From: Candidatus Desantisbacteria bacterium CG1_02_49_89 | GTDB lineage: Bacteria > Desantisbacteria > UBA1551 | Assembly: GCA_001871075.1 (NCBI GenBank) | Contig: MNUP01000098.1 | Location: 1-7,283, forward strand | DNA: 7,283 nt | Reading direction: 5' to 3' | Part shown: positions 5,567 to 7,283 of the stretch, piece after piece | Layout of the letters: every line of letters starts with the position of its first letter | Position numbering within the stretch: the stretch's first letter is position 1 | Made by a program: the position numbers and the translations under genes | The notes under the pieces: model-generated | The model's database searches: none | What the model was told of the DNA's origin: nothing | Seen by the model: only the letters and a program-made list of their open reading frames with translations

Positions 5567-5590
5567 ATGACGCATGACGAATGACGAATA
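5567..5590. repeat. ATGACGA heptad tract
   Basis: Three consecutive 7-bp units, ATGACGC-ATGACGA-ATGACGA, followed by ATA. The unit differs from the neighbouring ACGTCGT tract but has the same period. Confidence 0.75.
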
Positions 5591-5633
5591 ATCACTGTAA
5601 TCATCTTTAAAAAATCACTGTAATCGTCTTTAA
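5590..5633. repeat. Tandem 23-bp repeat in the leader of the barrel-TPR gene
   Basis: The word AATCACTGTAATC.TCTTTAA occurs at 5590-5610 and 5613-5633, differing at one base in 21, with a 23-bp period. The second copy ends 4 bases before the AAGGGGAG ribosome-binding site at 5638-5645. Its period is not 7, so it may be a different element or a paired regulatory site. Confidence 0.7.
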
Positions 5634-5650
5634 GGAAAAGGGGAGTAAAT

Positions 5651-6781
5651 ATGCGCGTTAAATTGACGAAGTCAATGATACTGGCCATAATGATCATGCT
5701 GACCGCCGGCAATGCGGTATACGGGAGCTTCAACCGCACGACAGGCCTGATAAACATCCCCACGGCCGGAACAACGCTGAAAGAAGGCGATTTTGAAAAA
5801 GGCCTTCTGGTGAATTTCTCCTCCGAAATATTCACGATGGATATGAAACTCAACTACGGCATCAACGACAGGTGCGAAATAGGCATATCCATATTTGACG
5901 CGTTCGGCTCAGCGGCAACCAAGGCGAATTTCCACTGGCAGGTACTCGGCGGAAAAAAGATACAGATGGCCCTGGGTATCCAGAACATACCTCTTGCCGG
6001 CGATATCAACCTTGTTCCTAATTCGCTTTCCCCGTATGCGGTTTTTACCCTTTATGTGATCCCGAGTATGTCGCTCAATGTGGGGATGGGAGGCGGCAGG
6101 TTCAGAAGCGAAACCCTTGCTCCGGGGTTCGGCGGGTTTTTCGCAGGCATAGAGTTCCTTATCAAGTCCACGAAACTCGGATTTGAATACGACGGCAACT
6201 GGCTTAACGTCGGAATTAAATACAACCTTACGCCAAACATAATACTCGAAGGCGCGGGGATACGCCTAAATGATACCGCGAAAGGCCTTGCTGCGACCGT
6301 GGGCGTCAGCATCATAGATTTCCCCAAGAGGCAGTCCGCGGAAATATCGGAAGGCGTGATCAGCAAAGACGAGATAACAAAAATAATAAACGACCAGATA
6401 ATGAAAATAATGCCTATAGAGGAAAAACCTGCGGGTCCGGGCATGGGCGAAACCCCCGGAGGAAGGCTTACCGGGATCAAAGAAGACCAGGCAACTATGG
6501 ACAACCTTGCGTTCGAGCACGCCCAGGCGGGCACGCGCTATTACTTCCAGGGTGAATACGCCAAGGCGGTTGACGAGTTCAAAATGGCGATCGCGATGAA
6601 TGAAAATATTTTCATATTCCACTGCCAGCTCGGTTCCGTGTATTACAAACTCGGGATGATCGACAGCGCGGTCTCGGAATGGAACAGGGCGCTTGAGATC
6701 AACCCCAACGACAAGAATCTCAGCGAATTCCTGTTAAAAGTGCTTGAGGGCAAAATGGAAGCGGACCTCGCCCCGCGTTAG
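5651..6781 (+). CDS. Exported beta-barrel-like protein with C-terminal TPR repeats
   Basis: 376 residues. Residues 1-25 are a signal peptide (LTKSMILAIMIMLTAGNAVYG) with cleavage probably after VYG. Residues 30-225 are made of alternating strands: TGLINIPTAG near the start followed by KEGDFEKG, then repeated aromatic/glycine strands such as GIEFL, LGFEYDG and NVGIKYNL. This resembles YjbH-like and related outer-membrane proteins, which open with a G-x-x-N-x-P-T-A motif. Residues 226-285 are a helical, proline- and glycine-rich linker. Residues 287-354 fit two TPR units (AGTRYYFQGEYAKAVDEF and QLGSVYYKLGMIDSAVSEW) plus a capping helix. It would be an outer-membrane barrel with a periplasmic TPR platform. 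The start has AAGGGGAG at 5638-5645. Its place between the FliM-like gene and flbD suggests, but does not prove, a role with the motor or its outer-membrane passage. No specific family name is assigned. Confidence 0.8.
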   Translation: MRVKLTKSMILAIMIMLTAGNAVYGSFNRTTGLINIPTAGTTLKEGDFEKGLLVNFSSEIFTMDMKLNYGINDRCEIGISIFDAFGSAATKANFHWQVLGGKKIQMALGIQNIPLAGDINLVPNSLSPYAVFTLYVIPSMSLNVGMGGGRFRSETLAPGFGGFFAGIEFLIKSTKLGFEYDGNWLNVGIKYNLTPNIILEGAGIRLNDTAKGLAATVGVSIIDFPKRQSAEISEGVISKDEITKIINDQIMKIMPIEEKPAGPGMGETPGGRLTGIKEDQATMDNLAFEHAQAGTRYYFQGEYAKAVDEFKMAIAMNENIFIFHCQLGSVYYKLGMIDSAVSEWNRALEINPNDKNLSEFLLKVLEGKMEADLAPR

Positions 6782-6784
6782 CAT

Positions 6785-6860
6785 TCGTAACGTCGTGCGT
6801 CGTTCTTCGTGCATCGTCAAAACTGTTGCGTGTTGCCGTGTTTAGCGTGTTACGTGTTAA
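6785..6860. repeat. Degenerate TCGTNNN and ACGTGTT heptad tracts
   Basis: Following the stop codon, 6786-6820 step through CGTAACG-TCGTGCG-TCGTTCT-TCGTGCA-TCGTCAA. Then 6825-6858 contain GTTGCGT, GTTGCCG and GTTACGT-GTTA words, the latter matching the tract at 874-900. The copies are more eroded than elsewhere. Confidence 0.65.
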
Positions 6861-6865
6861 ATCTT

Positions 6866-6885
6866 AAAAATTTTGAAAATTTTTT
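6866..6885. other. A/T palindrome with a T-run, possible weak terminator
   Basis: AAAAATTTT-G-AAAATTTTT is a perfect palindrome around a central G and ends in a run of six T. The stem would be only A-U pairs, so it is weak as an intrinsic terminator. Its position between the barrel-TPR gene and flbD would suit either a terminator or a remnant insertion end. Confidence 0.35.
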
Positions 6886-6940
6886 GGGAGTAGGGGCTTT
6901 AGCCCCGTAATTATATCGTGAGCCTAAAGGCTCTACTCCA
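6886..6940. repeat. Inverted pair of REP-like palindromes with GTAG feet
   Basis: GGAGTAG (6887-6893) pairs with CTACTCC (6933-6939) as an outer stem. Inside are two short hairpins: GGGGC-TTTA-GCCCC (6893-6906) and GAGCC-TAAA-GGCTC (6920-6933). Read on the opposite strand, the right half is GGAGTAG followed by AGCCTTTAGGCT. The structure is therefore two head-to-head units, each with a GTAG foot before a palindrome, as in REP doublets mobilised by REP-associated tyrosine transposases. No transposase gene is in the window. Dispersal in this genome is inferred, not seen. Confidence 0.7.
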
Positions 6941-6960
6941 AAAGACTCTATTCCAGTTTT

Positions 6961-6990
6961 AAAATCCGTGAAAATCCGTGGCAATCCGTG
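6961..6990. repeat. Threefold 10-bp repeat AAAATCCGTG
   Basis: Three consecutive decamers, AAAATCCGTG-AAAATCCGTG-GCAATCCGTG. The period is 10 bp, unlike the heptads elsewhere. It lies 16 bases before the flbD start and would be translated if the GTG at 6968 were used. Confidence 0.8.
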
Positions 6991-6997
6991 GTTAAAT

Positions 6998-7001
6998 AGG
7001 A
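6998..7001 (+). promoter_or_regulatory. Shine-Dalgarno that fixes the flbD start
   Basis: AGGA lies 5 bases before the ATG at 7007. It is modest but sits after the decamer repeat, which supports 7007 over the GTG at 6968. Confidence 0.65.
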
Positions 7002-7006
7002 ATGAT

Positions 7007-7216
7007 ATGATAAAAGTGACGAAATTCGACGGGAATACAATTGTTATAAACGCGGATATGATAGAAACGGTGGAATGCACCCCCGACACCGTTATTTCCC
7101 TGACCACAAAAAATAAGATACTGGTCAAGGAATCAATTGATGAAGTGATTGCAAAGGTCCTCGCGTATAAACAGCAGGTGCACAAGTTCCCGGAACAGAG
7201 CGGATCTAATAATTAA
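7007..7216 (+). CDS. flbD: Flagellar protein FlbD (SwrD family)
   Basis: 69 residues beginning MIKVTKFDG, the usual N-terminus of this short family (about 60-75 residues). The hallmark stretch is residues 14-30: INADMIETVE then PDTVISLT, followed by KILVKES at 37-43. FlbD is a small cytoplasmic protein usually encoded between hook genes and motA/motB. The Bacillus homologue SwrD raises motor torque, so it fits with the rotor genes upstream. The ATG at 7007 is preferred because MIKVTK matches the family start and an AGGA lies 5 bases upstream; the longer frame from GTG 6968 would add KIRGNPW-type residues made from the 10-bp repeat. The barrel-TPR gene is 225 bases upstream, so a separate promoter is possible, though none is convincing. 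Stator genes may follow beyond the window (inference). Confidence 0.92.
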   Translation: MIKVTKFDGNTIVINADMIETVECTPDTVISLTTKNKILVKESIDEVIAKVLAYKQQVHKFPEQSGSNN

Positions 7217-7221
7217 ATTCA

Positions 7222-7283
7222 GTGACAAGTAACAAGTGACAAGTAACAAGTTAAAAACTGGACACTGGATACTGGACACTGGA
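7222..7283. repeat. Second composite tract: GTGACAA/GTAACAA units then ACTGGAC units
   Basis: 7222-7252 alternate GTGACAA-GTAACAA-GTGACAA-GTAACAA-GTT. 7257-7283 read ACTGGAC-ACTGGAT-ACTGGAC-ACTGGA and run to the window edge. This is the same two-part order as at 4830-4897, again starting just after a flagellar gene's stop codon. Confidence 0.85.

Noticed and set aside
6968-7006. GTG start for a longer FlbD
   Set aside because: The added residues come from the 10-bp repeat; MIKVTK at 7007 matches the family start and has an AGGA upstream.

Overview
The window reads as accessory-looking chromosomal DNA from a Gram-negative, probably uncultivated, bacterium. The evidence is two predicted outer-membrane beta-barrel proteins, a large extracellular protein with a FlgD-type Ig C-terminus, and a set of flagellar basal-body genes. 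PorV-like barrels, FlgD-Ig C-termini and repeat-filled intergenic gaps together recall candidate phyla such as Omnitrophota, Elusimicrobiota or Firestonebacteria. That placement is an inference and was not tested. All eight genes lie on the + strand.

Layout: (1) 1-876 is the 3' part of a surface/secreted protein (end of an FnIII-like domain, a beta-sandwich region, a C-terminal FlgD-type Ig domain). (2) 938-1918 is a PorV/UPF0164-like outer-membrane barrel. (3) 2134-3303 is a FliF-like MS-ring protein that lacks the RBM1 and RBM2 region. (4) 3440-3697 is an 85-residue protein that matches only the second membrane helix and FliG-binding tail of that FliF. (5) 3821-4825 is a full-length FliG. 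(6) 4921-5493 is a FliM reduced to its middle, FliG-binding domain. (7) 5651-6781 is a signal-peptide protein with a barrel-like region and C-terminal TPRs. (8) 7007-7216 is FlbD.

Genes 3-6 would form the rotor/switch of a flagellum: MS ring, FliG, and a FliM-like C-ring component. The rotor looks rebuilt. FliF has lost its inner-ring domains, its C-tail is duplicated as a separate small protein, and FliM has lost both its CheY-binding N-terminus and its FliN-like SPOA C-terminus. FliG keeps charged residues at the positions of the torque-generating residues of E. coli. This could be a minimal flagellar rotor or a flagellum-derived machine with another job.

The second major theme is the intergenic DNA. 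Most gaps carry short degenerate tandem tracts with a 7-bp period but different unit sequences (ACGTGTT, TTGCATT, ATGAATT, AGTAACA, ACTGGCC, ACGTCGT, ATGACGA). One tract runs inside the signal-peptide codons of the PorV-like gene. The last gap also holds an inverted pair of REP-like palindromes with GTAG feet and a 10-bp repeat. No gap exceeds 300 bases; the longest are 1919-2133 and 6782-7006. I saw no tRNA, rRNA, CRISPR array or convincing promoter.
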